From assembly GCA_029851415.1 (NCBI GenBank), contig CM056741.1, forward strand, positions 161,435,685-161,499,684: a DNA stretch of 64,000 bases, read 5' to 3'. This DNA is from Eretmocerus hayati. Lineage: Eukaryota > Arthropoda > Insecta > Hymenoptera > Aphelinidae. The stretch's first letter is position 1; every line of letters starts with the position of its first letter. A program made the translations under genes and the position numbers. Shown here in pieces: positions 1 through 11,076 of this stretch. Under the pieces are notes generated by a model. It did not search any database and was not told the origin of the DNA. It worked only from the letters and a program-made list of their open reading frames with translations.

Positions 1-79
1 ATACGTAGATTCATGACTGAATAGCTATCTTCTAGGTACACTGGATGAGTTATTGATGTAAAAAATGAAGGTTCCTAAT

Positions 80-272
80 CACATTTTGTATATACTGTCA
101 AGTATATTTTTTATGTGACATCTAGTGATAATTCTGCTGGGCTCACATTTTTTTGTATATACTTGCATTCAAGTATATTTTTTATGTGGCTTTTTTGTTG
201 AACCATCACTTTTACTCTTGAAAACACATTTTTGTACTATGTGTGTGTACACATTTTTGTACTATGTGTATT
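80..272. repeat. Short direct duplications, AT-rich
   Basis: Two successive pairs of direct repeats are visible. The first pair (about 80-122 and 144-188) shares a TTTGTATATACT block and a CAAGTATATTTTTTATGTG block. The second (about 225-245 and 248-270) shares ACATTTTTGTACTATGTGT. They look like local slippage or duplication. Nothing else is seen in the first 400 bases. Confidence 0.7.
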
Positions 273-399
273 CATTTTTAGTGAAGTGGTTTCTGCAGGA
301 ATATCTTCCTCGGTAACTTTTTCTAAGCAATTACTCGAATGCACATCTCTACACACTCTTGAGCTGTTTTGTCAGTTCCAAGGAGAGAAAACCTGTTCA

Positions 400-1980
400 A
401 ATGTGTAGTGATTCTGACACATCGCTGCCTCTTATTGGCCAAAGTCATGTATTCATGTTATCGCTGTACCTAAAAGGATTCATTGTGATAGTATCACTAT
501 TCATGTTATGGCATCCATTCAGATTGTAGACACAAATTTGACTCTATTTGGGACTCAAAACAATTCCAGAATTTCATGCAAAGCAACTCCACAAAGTTAA
601 CCTGTTCCAAAAATTTTAGTATCCAAAGTTCATGATTTATATCAAACAGCTAGAAATTGGTAAATACAGATAGAAGCTATGTAGACATTGGAGTACATAC
701 ATTCATGACATACCTTAAAATGAAGATGAAATCTCACCTCTCGAATACAAAGATCTCAACAGACATGGTAGGGAGCTCGTGGCATACTCAAGATCAGCTT
801 TTGCTCTCGAAGTCACTCAAGCGAGCTATTCTGAACAAATATCTTAGGGTATTCATGTTGATACCTTGAAAAGAATGATGAGATTGATCAGAGTTAATAT
901 GAAGGCACACAACTAAGAATGAGATTCTGAATTCCGCCAATGAATTCATGGTATAATGGAATTTATGAGTTTCCAATTCCAAGTCAAAAAAGTTCCACAA
1001 CTGGGCCAAATTTCAACAGATTGAAACAAATGAATATGAAATCATTCCTCTAAAATACAGGGACCTCAGGAGACACAAATTGGAGCTCACTGCAATGTCC
1101 ACTAATTCACTTTTGCTCTAAAATTCACCCGGGCGCTCCATTTGGACCAGGTGATTCCAAGATATTCTAGTTGGAACCTGGAGTAGGATGGTGAAATCAA
1201 TTAAACATGATTCAGAGGTCAACTCCTGGCAAAAAGAATCTCAATTTCATCACTACATTCTTTGTATAATGGAATTTACCAAGTAACTTTTCAATTTCAA
1301 GTCACAAAAACTCCACAACTAAGCCAATTCTCAATAGATTAAAAAAAGTGAATATGAAATCACCCCTCTAAAATACAGGGATCTCAGCAGACAAAAATTG
1401 GAGCTTATAGCAATGGCCACTCATTTACTTTTGCTCTAAGAGTCACTCGGGTGCGCCATTTGATCTAGGTAATTTCAAGACATTCTAGTTGAAACCTTCA
1501 GTAGCATGGTGAGATCAATCAAATATGTTCCAGAGGTCAACTCATGACAATAAGATACTCAATTTCATCACTTTCATTCTTTGTAGAGTGAAATCCACCT
1601 TGTGACTTTTCAACTCAAGTCACAAAATTTCCACGATTAAGCTCTAATTCTCAATAGATCTAAATGAATGAATGTGGATTCACCCCTCTATAGTATAGAG
1701 ATTTTAGTAGATACAAATTGAAGCTTATTGCAATTTCCAAATATTTACTTCTGCTCTAAGACTTACCCGTGCTTGCTATTTTCATCGAGTATTTAGACAT
1801 ATTGTAGTTGAAACATCAAAACAGAATCATTAGTTTGCTCTGAAATCATCTGAAGGCCTCGACATCACAGGAACATTCTGAGCTGCATCAATACATATTC
1901 TTAGCACAATAATAGATAGAGTTTGGTGAGACCGAAAGGTTGTAAACCTTTCTGATGAGCTATCTCATGTATAGCATTTT
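400..1980. repeat. Tandem array, unit about 315 bp, 4-5 diverged copies
   Basis: A recurring block (GAATATGAAATCA, then CCTCTAAAATACAGG, then an ATCTCAGCAGAC-like string, then CTTTTGCTCTAA) begins near 718, 1029, 1347 and 1662. This gives spacings of about 311, 318 and 315 bp. The rest of each unit also aligns, for example ATTCTAGTTGGAACCT and TCCACAACT. An older unit appears to start near 400. The copies are clearly diverged, so this is an old satellite-like or segmentally duplicated block. No reading frame is kept between units. I do not recognise the unit. Confidence 0.75.
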
Positions 1981-2434
1981 TTGCAAGTTTGGTGGATGCA
2001 TGCTTTTCCTCTCAGTTCATCGATCAACTGGTTCCTCCTCTGATCTGTTTTCAAGTACATAACTTCATCTATATCTTGGGTAATGCTAACTCCACATTCT
2101 GTATAAAGATTTCTGATGTCCACGAAAGACAATTTCATACCTCGAAAGGCTTAGATTTGGATGTCAATATCAATAAAGCATTGCCTCGTTGCTTACTATT
2201 ATTGTTAATTATTGAGTCACTCCAAGGCTCAGAATGATTATCACTGTCACTCTTATATATTCACTGCTTTTCAAATCAAGGAGCAAGTAATTGCCTCAAG
2301 AAACAGGATTGTCACTCAGATTGTCAATACTTGGATTGGTTCTCCTCAGATATGAACAAAGTTATTACTATTTTTCATAAAATTTTCCAACGAATGAATT
2401 TTCTGTTCCTGATTATTATTATGTGCAAGTAAAA
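1981..2434. other. Non-coding stretch, nothing recognised
   Basis: No RNA gene, inverted repeat or convincing reading frame is seen. An 82-codon open frame at 1989-2237 has no recognisable family features. Confidence 0.5.
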
Positions 2435-2442
2435 TATATAAG
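2435..2442 (+). promoter_or_regulatory. TATA-like box upstream of the long hairpin
   Basis: TATATAAG sits just before a locally GC-richer stretch (CCGCGCGACAACTCACG) and about 180 bp upstream of the long hairpin at 2621-2860. Spacing and composition suit an RNA polymerase II core promoter with a start near 2465, but no clear initiator is seen and TATA-like strings are common in AT-rich DNA. The link to the hairpin is inference. Confidence 0.25.
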
Positions 2443-2620
2443 TACCGCGCGACAACTCACGACAGTCCATCACCGTTCATTCAAAATAATAACAACAGCT
2501 GGTGTGGGCGGTAGAGGACCTAACCCAACCTTGCCTCGACTCAGCCAAAATCACAGCTCATGGGCCTTCGGAAAAGTCATACTTCTGATCATTTTCTGAA
2601 CTATTTGAGGACGATCTCGG

Positions 2621-2860
2621 AAAAAGTACTTCCAAGTATGGAAGCTTTCGGATGCGATCTATCATTCAAAAAAAGAATCGAGTTGATCGGTTGAATATTG
2701 CCTTCAAACTTTGGTTTCGAAGTCAGGCGTGTGAGTATTTTTTCAGGCAATGGTCAACTTCGAAACCAAAGTTTGAAGGCAATATTCAACCGATCAACTC
2801 GATTCTTTTTTTGAATGATAGATCTGATTCTAAAGCTTCCATACTTGGAATCACTTTTTT
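2621..2860. repeat. Long near-perfect inverted repeat (candidate hairpin RNA or foldback element)
   Basis: The arm at 2656-2723 is an exact reverse complement of 2757-2824: 68 bp without a mismatch, separated by a 33-bp spacer. Beyond a short mismatched patch the pairing resumes around AAAGCTTCCATACTTGGA, giving arms of about 100 bp. A transcript would form one long duplex of the kind Dicer-2 processes in insect hairpin-RNA loci. Perfect arms imply a recent origin, gene conversion or selection. The open frames that cross it on both strands are by-products of the palindrome. It could equally be a simple foldback transposon remnant. Confidence 0.85.
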
Positions 2861-5748
2861 GAGATTCACCGTAGAACTCGGGAGAAAAATCGATTTGTCA
2901 ATGGTTAGGGTCGTCGGTAAAAGTTGGCTTTCACATGCCCTTAATTCAAGACATTGAAAAATCCTTGAATTTTTGCCAATTGCATACAAACACCGTGCGA
3001 TATGATTTTTTTAATCGATATGATTATTATCGTTAAGAATTACAAGGGATAGGAAAAATCTCGTTCTCCCAAGACTTCTGGAGTTCAAATGAAATAAAAA
3101 AACTTCCATCGGAAGTCTTTAATATTGTTTTACTTCCTGGGTCGACTGATGACAATCATCTTAAATTGGGAATTTCTTCGGACAATTTTTAGGAATAATT
3201 TTGGATTCGGAGAATCACCGTGCGGTTTTATGAATTTCCCGATGGAAAAGGCCCCCAACAACGTGCATCCGAGGCGTGAACAAGAAATTCATCGAGAGAT
3301 GCGTAAAGTGTCCGATTAGAGACGAGAGAGAAGCGTGGCTGTGCAAACACAATGAGAAAAGACGCGCCAAGAGATGCACACACGTCGCGCGCCATACTCT
3401 GTTTGCACGTCGGCTTAGAACGAATTAACGTCAACAGCGGCGGTGGCGATTGAAATCCTGGCCGAGACTTTCAAGCCTCTGACGCAATGTTACACGCTCG
3501 CGTGTGTGCATTCAACACAAGCTTTTTTTCTCGACAAATCCGATTTGGTCATCAGTTCTTCCTTCATCGAGGCTCTTTGAGAAATTGATATTCGTCTTTA
3601 GTTACCCGATTAATTTGGAACCGGCATTAGATTTTATTCAAATACGCCACATTGATACAGCGATTATCGAACGAAATTTTTTACTTGCAATATCAAGAGG
3701 AGATGGACAAATTCTCGAATTCTCAATGCTTCGAAGGGTGGAGAGTTTGATATCACGGCTTCGAAAAGAGAAAAGTTGCATACCAATCATTTCACTCAGT
3801 AACAAGTTTGTCATGGGAGTTCTGCAAATTTCCAATGTCAATTATGGAATAGTAAAATCTATTACGAATTTCCAAAGGGTGTTCTGATTGAGGGTAACGT
3901 CTGTCGCGCTTTGAGAAACGCTTTATCAAATTTGACTTTGCATGTAATTTTTTTCAGAGATCATTCAGGACTTCAAAATTTTTTGCTTGCAGACTCAAAA
4001 CCCTGAGCTTTCGAGATGTACTTCTTCCCAAATTTTTATTGAACTCTTATTAATTTTCTGTTCGTGCGTGTATGGCTTAATAAAAACTATTTGAAATAAA
4101 ATCAGGATAGTTGAGAGATGAGTGGTTTAAAAAAGAGAGCTTAAGAACAACCCACATTTCACCAGATTTGATATTATCCTTTGCAGAACAATTTTTCCAT
4201 CTACTCTAAGATGTTTGTCGACTTGAGGGACAATACGGCTAGCCGATAACACTCGAGTGTTTTCCATTCATAGTTCAATTGATTGTGGATCATAACAGGA
4301 TGAATGAGAGTGAAGAATTGAGTTGGTTCACTTTGACTTCCAATCCCTCAGATTGGCAAAGAAAAAGTATTGTGTAAAAACAAAGTGTCGTTGAATCCAG
4401 ATTGATCAAACGTCAAATCGACAAGGCATGGAATTTCCGTGATCACTTTACCTCTATCCTCTCGTCCTTTGACCCCTTGAGGAATTCAGAGTTAAATTCA
4501 AGGAATTGGAGAGTTCAGGTCAATATTAAAGGGTCGGCGCTCGATGAAGGAAAGTAATAATTTATCGGCATCATCGTCAATGATTGGCCGTCTGTCCAAT
4601 CGCTACATAAGTAATATCGCACTTCACATATTCGTCCAAACTGGCCTCTAGGCCCATCGGCATGCATAAGTATAATAACGGACGGACTACTCGAGGCTTA
4701 CAACTTTTTTTTTTTTCACACCACCGATCTCCCTGGCGCGGCGGGCGCGCGCCAAGTCATCATCAGGCAATGACACGGGTTGATGTAGTAGATCGAGTCA
4801 TGAAAAAAAAATTGTAACTCATCTACAACGGACAGGTATCAAACGCAAACTCATGCGTGGTCATACATATATTTATAGATACAGGTATAGATATTAGGTG
4901 AACTTAGTATCTTATGTTGTGCACGCGCCACAAGATGAACTCAGATCGAGGCGCGAAAAGAATTTCTGGCTCGTCGGGGACCAAAAAGTACCATATAGCT
5001 CTCTTTTACGAAACCCCAGCGCTAATGGTCCCACTTAACATCTCAAGCATCCACTCTCCTGGTAGAGCGATGCGAGATGCTCACCCATCGCCACGTTATA
5101 TACCTTCATATTTTTTATGAGGGTTTGAATCTTGCACATTCCTTGGGTTGTCCGCGTGTCCGCCGCCCGATGCCACCCACCGCCTGATGCGCTCAATTAC
5201 CAGTGATATTTATTCCGTAAGCTTTGGAGCTCGTGGATGGAGATCGATGAGAGGCCATAATGTGTATCAAAAGCAATGTCGTGGATGTCTGATATTTGAT
5301 AAGCATGGCTCGATCAGTTCGACAGTTATTATTTACACATTTTTGAAGGGTTTGGTTTTACGGTATGGTCAAGAATTTGTTGTGAAATTGAATAAAAAAT
5401 TTTGGTTGTGTATTGGATCAACCCATTCAACTGCACAGATCAATTTAAGAAAGTTCAGTAGAGTCTATATACGAGCTCAAAATTGTGCAGTAAGTGGAAT
5501 ATTGTAAAAGTTAGTGTGAAGTTTGAGCATTTCGTTAACAACGTGAGTGTTTTGGTAGCAGTTCCACGAATTTGAATTATACAATTTTGCGCTACGTCAA
5601 GCAAAAACTTCAAAGGCTTTTGGTCTCGTGTGTATAGCTGGTGCAATGAAAAACGTTAATCCAAGATGGTTGAATGTGGCATCCTAGCAGTGGACGATTG
5701 ATCTCAACTCTAAATTTACAGACATTAGATCTTACAGACGTGAACGTA
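2861..5748. other. Non-coding stretch with two GC-richer islands
   Basis: No gene is recognised. The longest open frame (3504-3887, 127 codons, plus strand) has no domain signature. Two islands stand out from the AT-rich background: about 3230-3500 (CpG-rich, with CACACGTCGCGCGCC) and about 4560-4910 (CCAAT-like and GGCATG strings, then GGCGCGGCGGGCGCGCGCC). Such islands are compatible with regulatory DNA, but conservation cannot be judged here. Confidence 0.3.
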
Positions 5749-7013
5749 CACTGGAAAAAAAAAAATTGAAATTCAGCACGTTTTTCAGTACGATTTTGTT
5801 GAATATTCAATAAATTTCGGATCGAATCCTTGATTCAATACAAAATCGTCTGAATTTTCAATAGATCTTGTCTAAAATCAGATTCAATACGAAGTTTTAT
5901 GACTTTAAGGCACGATGATTGATGATTTCCAAAAGAACGTACTGATCATTCAATAACCTCAACAACTTTCTATTAAATTCGTAGTGAAAAGTACACTCAA
6001 GTCACAAATAATCTGATTCCTAATACAATCATTAGTTAAATCCTTCGGAGAATCGAAATTCTCCCGCTTATCTGTTGTATCTTTTTTATACATACATCAT
6101 AGGGTGGTAATTCGTAACGTTCGCAGATATAGTGTAAGGTAGTACCTCTATAACATTTTCATTTCCATGTACCTATTTGAGAAACTATTCGGCAATCAGC
6201 ACTCGAAGTTCTACGTGTACGGCCTTTGGGAAATTCTGTAATAGTTCCGAATCGTTTGCAGAGAACATCCCAAAACTTGCACAAGACAAGTGATGTATCC
6301 AAGTATAGAATTTATCTTCATCTCATTATGTCACTCCGAGAATTTTCCTCGGAAAAGCTATTGCTTTTCATTACATGCTCAGTCAGAGGATTCACTATCA
6401 AAATGTGGCAAAAATGCGAGGAAATTTTTGAAACGATGGCGTGTTTTGTAATTGTTTATGAAAATTTGTTAATAATAATTCTTGACAACTCTTTAACACT
6501 CTACACACTTGGAGATTGTATTGAGATGAATTACTTACGAATCATCAAGTTTCATTCACAAGAAGCCAAAACGGCATGAAAACTTTGGTGTACATATAGA
6601 GGTACAAATAGAGGCCTTTTTAGACAGCCCCAGCTATCTGTTTCAGCAGCGCAGTGGTCATGCCTCCAGACTACAAACCGAAGGATCTCTGACTCAAACC
6701 CCATCACGGACGAAATTGCAAAATCAGATACGTTTATTCTTAGCACCATTGATAGGGTGTCATTCTCACGTGAACGGGTGTGAAATTCGGATAGCTCAAG
6801 CCAAGAATTATTTTCTTTAACATTATAAATTTTCATTTTATCGACGTTTGAAATAGTCAAGATGCAGTTATTGAATATTCAATGTTAGTTATTGCTTTTC
6901 AATAACCCGTGCTGAAAAATGATTCAATGCCATTTATTGAATATTCAATGGACCCTTGTGAAAAAATTTGAAATACGATCGTAATGAAAAACGAGAAGGA
7001 ATTTTTTCCAGTG
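5749..7013. mobile_element. TA-flanked TIR element, about 1.27 kb, with tRNA-like core (non-autonomous DNA transposon)
   Basis: The left end starts CACTGGAAAAAA and the right end finishes TTTTTTCCAGTG, each flanked by TA (5747-5748 and 7014-7015). That is the target duplication expected for Tc1/mariner-type insertion. Inversion continues inward for about 80-100 bp: GTTTTTCA-TACGAT and TTGAATATTCAATAAAT recur in both ends in opposite orientation, and the palindrome TTGAATATTCAA occurs at least three times (near 5800, 6873 and 6936). No transposase frame is visible; open frames at 6226-6579 (+) and 6552-6860 (-) look fortuitous. The centre carries a tRNA-like segment, listed separately. It is probably mobilised in trans. 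Confidence 0.75.
6644..6712 (+). other. tRNA-like module (A box and B box) inside the TIR element
   Basis: CAGCGCAGTGGTC (6647-6659) resembles the RNA polymerase III A box and the D-arm of a tRNA. GACTCAAACCC (about 6691-6701) resembles a B box/T-arm. The intervening anticodon-arm-like part does not fold into a proper cloverleaf and the acceptor ends do not pair, so this is not a functional tRNA gene. It resembles the head of a tRNA-derived SINE captured by, or part of, the surrounding element. Confidence 0.4.
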
Positions 7014-7015
7014 TA

Positions 7016-8048
7016 GTTTCGTTCAGAATTTGATGCGTTCGATAAATATATCGACTAATCGAAAATCGCGCTCTGTGATAGGATGAGGGATCATGAGTGA
7101 AAATCATACGTGACACCTCTTCACGTTTGACAATCTCGTCTTTTGATTTGACATCATTTGAATGATTATTCGACAAATAATTTTGGATTGGACTAGAGCC
7201 TCCCAGGATTCAAGCAATTTATTTAGATTCTGTGGAAACAAACTCACCGTATTCAAAAGATCTGGTGGTCGGAATACAGAAATGATTAGTAGAACACGGG
7301 CTCTTGAACGAAACAAGAGTAACAACTCATATATATATAGAAAGGGGCATTCCTAGCATGTGACGAGGACACGATGCGGCATTATATGCCAGAGATTAAT
7401 GCGATGCCCCCGAGACTGCAGCTATAGTGTTCAGTCACACGCATATACACGTTGACGAGATGCTTCCAAGGAAGATGCATCATCCGTTGACGCGATAATT
7501 TGTTAAGGGTAATTTTTCAGAGGACAAACTCTCATGGTTGCATTTTAAAAATTCAGTTACTGTATATAACAGTTCAGTATCGCTACCTGTCAGAAACAGA
7601 AAGCTAAAAATTTCACGGATATTTCGCACATTGACTTACAATTAGTCAAAGATGAATTCTTTCTCACGCTGCAAGCTCATAATCTACGAGCAAAAACATG
7701 AATCAACAGATGCAAGATATGTTTTTGTAGGGTTCAGATGAAATTCTTCATAAAATAATTTAAACACTGAATAATTCCGAATTTTTGAAAATCTCTAGGA
7801 AACACAAGAAAGTCATCGCAAAAATTAAGCTCCAAATAGATTCGTAAAAAAAAGTAAAAATAGAAAATGCGAGCAGAGGTAGCTGCAGTGCAGTAAACTT
7901 GAATCCGCAGAAGGGACGTAATGACCCTATTCGTTGAAAGTGCATCTTTCTGGCTGTGCAAGCTCCACCGGTCGCGCGAACGCGTGCCCAGTTGCACCGG
8001 AGGCGATTCATCTCACCCCCTTTGTGATGCTGCGCGCGCCGCAGCCCC
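7016..8048. other. Non-coding stretch
   Basis: Mixed sequence without recognised genes. A GC-richer block with CACGATGCGGCATTATATGCC and GTTGACGAGATGC strings lies at about 7360-7500. CpG content rises again from about 7950 toward the G homopolymer at 8049. Confidence 0.3.
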
Positions 8049-8060
8049 GGGGGGGGGGGG
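8049..8060. repeat. G12 homopolymer in a GC-rich island
   Basis: Twelve consecutive G follow GCGCGCGCCGCAGCCCC, within a GC-rich island at about 7950-8110. It is one of seven G/C runs of ten or more in the window. Confidence 0.9.
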
Positions 8061-9862
8061 AGCAACCTCGGCCCCATTTTCGCCCCCGCTTCACCAATAT
8101 AACACACATGTATATAAGTATACTCCTGAGGCATCAACGTGAGCGATGTTCCGAGAAAATTACCTCGAAAGGACGCAAGCGATCTTAATTTACCCGCGGT
8201 GTGCACTCGATCTGGTGGCTGATGGGAAGCATTTTTATAAGCTGAGGGTTTTTTGATCTGATGAAGGTAGAAAAAAATTTGGCTGGACCATGGTGAGCTT
8301 CAGGACAACTGTTAAAAAGTTAGTAGAAAATTTATTATTCTCGTAGTTATTGAATCGATGTCAGTTTTGCATTTTTGTTGGTCGTGTATAATCAATAGAC
8401 ATTGGCATTAAATTGAGACCACCATGTCAGTTTCACGTGTGATCCTTCACCAACCCATTCACGGTCACACGGGTTCCTCACAATTCGTTTTTAGAAAACA
8501 TGACCACTTCTGTAAGAGAAAAAGCTGGGTCCAATTCTTCCTGGAGGATATGTATCAACATTACTAGAATGGCTGGAGCAAATAAGGCGGTGATATCGAG
8601 AGGCTCCAAAGAACTATTATGAATTTATGCTATTCATGAGCCGATTGTTCTGAAGACCGATGTCGATTATGCAGTAAACGAAGGCATTGTTGCCTTGATA
8701 TAAAATTGCTATTACCGAAAATTGACTCTGAATTTTGGACACCAAGACTCATCACATCAGAGATAGGTGACATGCAAACAGTTTTTGGAGGAGTTAAAAA
8801 AAAAAAAATTTCAAATATGTTGAAGAAATCACATTTGTAGTCATTTTAATAGAATTTCATGCATTTGCTCGATCGATCAGGACAAGAACTCAACCAATGT
8901 GAGCATCTCATCTACGGACATTCATTCTAGAAAAATTCGGAACTCAGCGGACGATCATGTAGGAGTACAATCGAAGAATATGAAAAAAAGGTTCATCTAG
9001 AGAAATCTCCTGAAGTTGCATAATTAAAATTTCATTTCCTCATGCACGCTAAGTCGAGTGCATGTTAATCATCAGGAAAAGGGGACACTCCGATGTACAC
9101 GTACATGTACACCGTAACAGTGATAAATATTTTGATAGGTACTTGTGACCTGCCACGGTATAGTGAACGCAGTCAGGGAAGCGTGCGATCGCTATCGAGT
9201 TCCGGCCGGAAAGAGAGCGAAATCTTTCCCGAGCCGGAATTACTGATGGGACGCAACCTGGTGTGTATGTACTTCCACCCACACCCACCCAACCATAAAT
9301 ATATATGTGTGTACGTATATCGAAACGGGGATATATAGTGGTCAGCGTGACTCTCTGAGAATGCGATTCAATTTATTTCGGGTGGCAAACGCGCACGATT
9401 TAAGCTGGGACACCGCCTTTTCAGGAGCGCAACGTACACATACAGCCTAAATTCAACGAGAGTAGGAAGGACGATAAGGAGGAGATGTGGGAGACGGTTT
9501 ATTGATTCCGGTTCTCTGAGTGATGCTCGGTTGGTATTCTTGCTTGAGGATGGAGAGAGAAAAATGGATTGGAAAATTGGTAGGCCGTGACAACTCGGAA
9601 AGTTACACTTTCCTGATATTTGCTCGTATATTCGTTCGTTGCCCGAAGTCCTTCTATTATGAATTTCTCTGAATGAATGAGGACTGTCTGGGATTTTGCT
9701 TGATATCTCTATGAAAGTTAAAAAAAATTCATTCATGTATTGAGAGAGTGAGTTGTTTTAATTTTCTGACGTTATGGCACAAAATGAACGTTAGTTATGG
9801 CTCATTACTTTCGTTGCAATCGCGAAAAACGCAATTCCTTCCTTGTATGCGACGGGAGCCCT
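8061..9862. other. Non-coding stretch with a CpG-richer island at about 9060-9360
   Basis: No gene is recognised. At 9090-9110 there is a palindromic TGTACACGTACATGTACA string. The following 250 bp are GC-richer (GATCGCTATCGAGTTCCGG) and end in alternating ATATATGTGTGTACGTATAT sequence. Open frames at 9049-9338 on both strands merely mirror each other. Confidence 0.3.
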
Positions 9863-9939
9863 CCGTGGGTCCCGTGCAATGTTAAATCCCATAAGACTAA
9901 AATCCGACGCACACAGAGAAAGACAAGCGGGACCCACCG
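9863..9939. repeat. Small GC-rich inverted repeat
   Basis: CCGTGGGTCCCG (9863-9874) is nearly complementary to CGGGACCCACCG (9928-9939), with about 53 bases between. It is a minor stem-loop in an otherwise plain stretch, of unknown significance. Confidence 0.5.
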
Positions 9940-10185
9940 ATGAGTCCCGCCGCAGTTCAAAATGTACGCACAGAATTTTTCAACAAAAATTACGGGCATA
10001 GTCAGGGTGATCTTGGGACGTCCGAAATTTTAAACTACGTTTGCGAATGAGTGTCAAGAAAAGTCACCCCTGTTGTCTGGTAAATGTTATTTCAGATCAA
10101 AAATTGGATTGGATTCGGTGAAAAAGTACGGCGATCCCGGATGAATTTTGCGAGCACTTGTAGGTTAACTTTTATACCCTACCAG

Positions 10186-10291
10186 TATAAAGAGCTGGGT
10201 GCGTCCGCGCGCGCAGAAAGCTCCAGCTCATTGCGGAGCGCAGGGTTGAACGAAAAGACATAACCTCGGCAAACGATTCCACCGAGGTTAT
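10186..10291 (+). promoter_or_regulatory. TATA-like box and a 10-bp perfect stem-loop
   Basis: TATAAAG (10186-10192) is followed by a CpG-rich block (GTCCGCGCGCGCAG). About 70 bp further lies a stem with arms ATAACCTCGG (10260-10269) and CCGAGGTTAT (10282-10291) and a 12-nt loop. The combination could mark a core promoter with a structured leader, but no downstream coding frame supports a gene. It may be fortuitous. Confidence 0.2.
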
Positions 10292-10970
10292 TGTTACAAA
10301 CTAATAAGAACGCTACGGTAACAATCTCCACTTCAGTACTCGATAAATTGTCTTTGTGAACAGATGAATTTTCTGCGCTCAACTTTCGGCATTTCACCTA
10401 ATCTCACAAAGATTCCGGCATTACCTACATTGACAAGAAGTACATAATTTGACCCATTCTGATGAAGACGCCTAAATTGTGATTCGACTTCGGAGCATAC
10501 ACGCCGATAAAATCATTTGAGACTTTCTGAATCATTTTCATCCCCTCTCGTCGTGATTTTGATTGAACAGAGCAACATCACGTGGCATGGGAGATAATAT
10601 TTTCTTTTGGTATAGGGAAAAATTACCCTGCATGCCGGTAAAAATTGGCGCTTCGAGATAGCGTGGGGGAATTTTCCTGTATCAGTCTCGTAATTGTTAT
10701 CAAAAAATTCTGTGCGTGTGATGATGAGCTTTTCCAACTCATCTGAGATTGATGTTTGCTCGCCATAAGGGTCAAAATTTTTATCATCATTTGCAATTAT
10801 GATGAGTTCCTTAATGTCTTGAAATCAATGAGACCGGGCATGATTCCTGGTAAAATAGGATATTGTCTGAAATGAAGTCATTGTCGATTAACCTTTCAGT
10901 TAGGAATATTCCATTTTACAAACTCAATAATTATATTTTTCCTGGGAATATCTTGATCTTCATGGATTTT
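10292..10970. other. Non-coding stretch, nothing recognised
   Basis: AT-rich sequence with short unrelated open frames. No repeats or RNA genes are seen. Confidence 0.4.
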
Positions 10971-11076
10971 TCTCAACTTCTCCGAGTGAAGTTTTTCATT
11001 CGGATGAGTCAGAAATTAAAAAATCAGAAATCTCACTCGGCAGTTGGAGTGACATTTCTTACTCGGGTAAGAGAGC
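10971..11076. mobile_element. Mini foldback of the ACTCGG family
   Basis: This 106-bp block starts TCAACTTCTCCGAGTGAAG and ends TTACTCGGGTAAGAGAG. These ends match the left and right termini of the 895-bp element at 21176-22070. Interior strings (TTCATTCGGAT, AAATCTCACTCGG, TTGGAGTGACATTTC) also match that element's arms. It looks like an internally deleted copy whose arms now form one short stem. No TSD is evident. Confidence 0.6.

Noticed and set aside
1952..1980. CTGATGA followed by a perfect GCTAT/ATAGC stem, as in a hammerhead ribozyme
   Set aside because: The second core box (GAAA) is absent after the stem; ATTTT is found instead, and there is no cleavage triplet in place.
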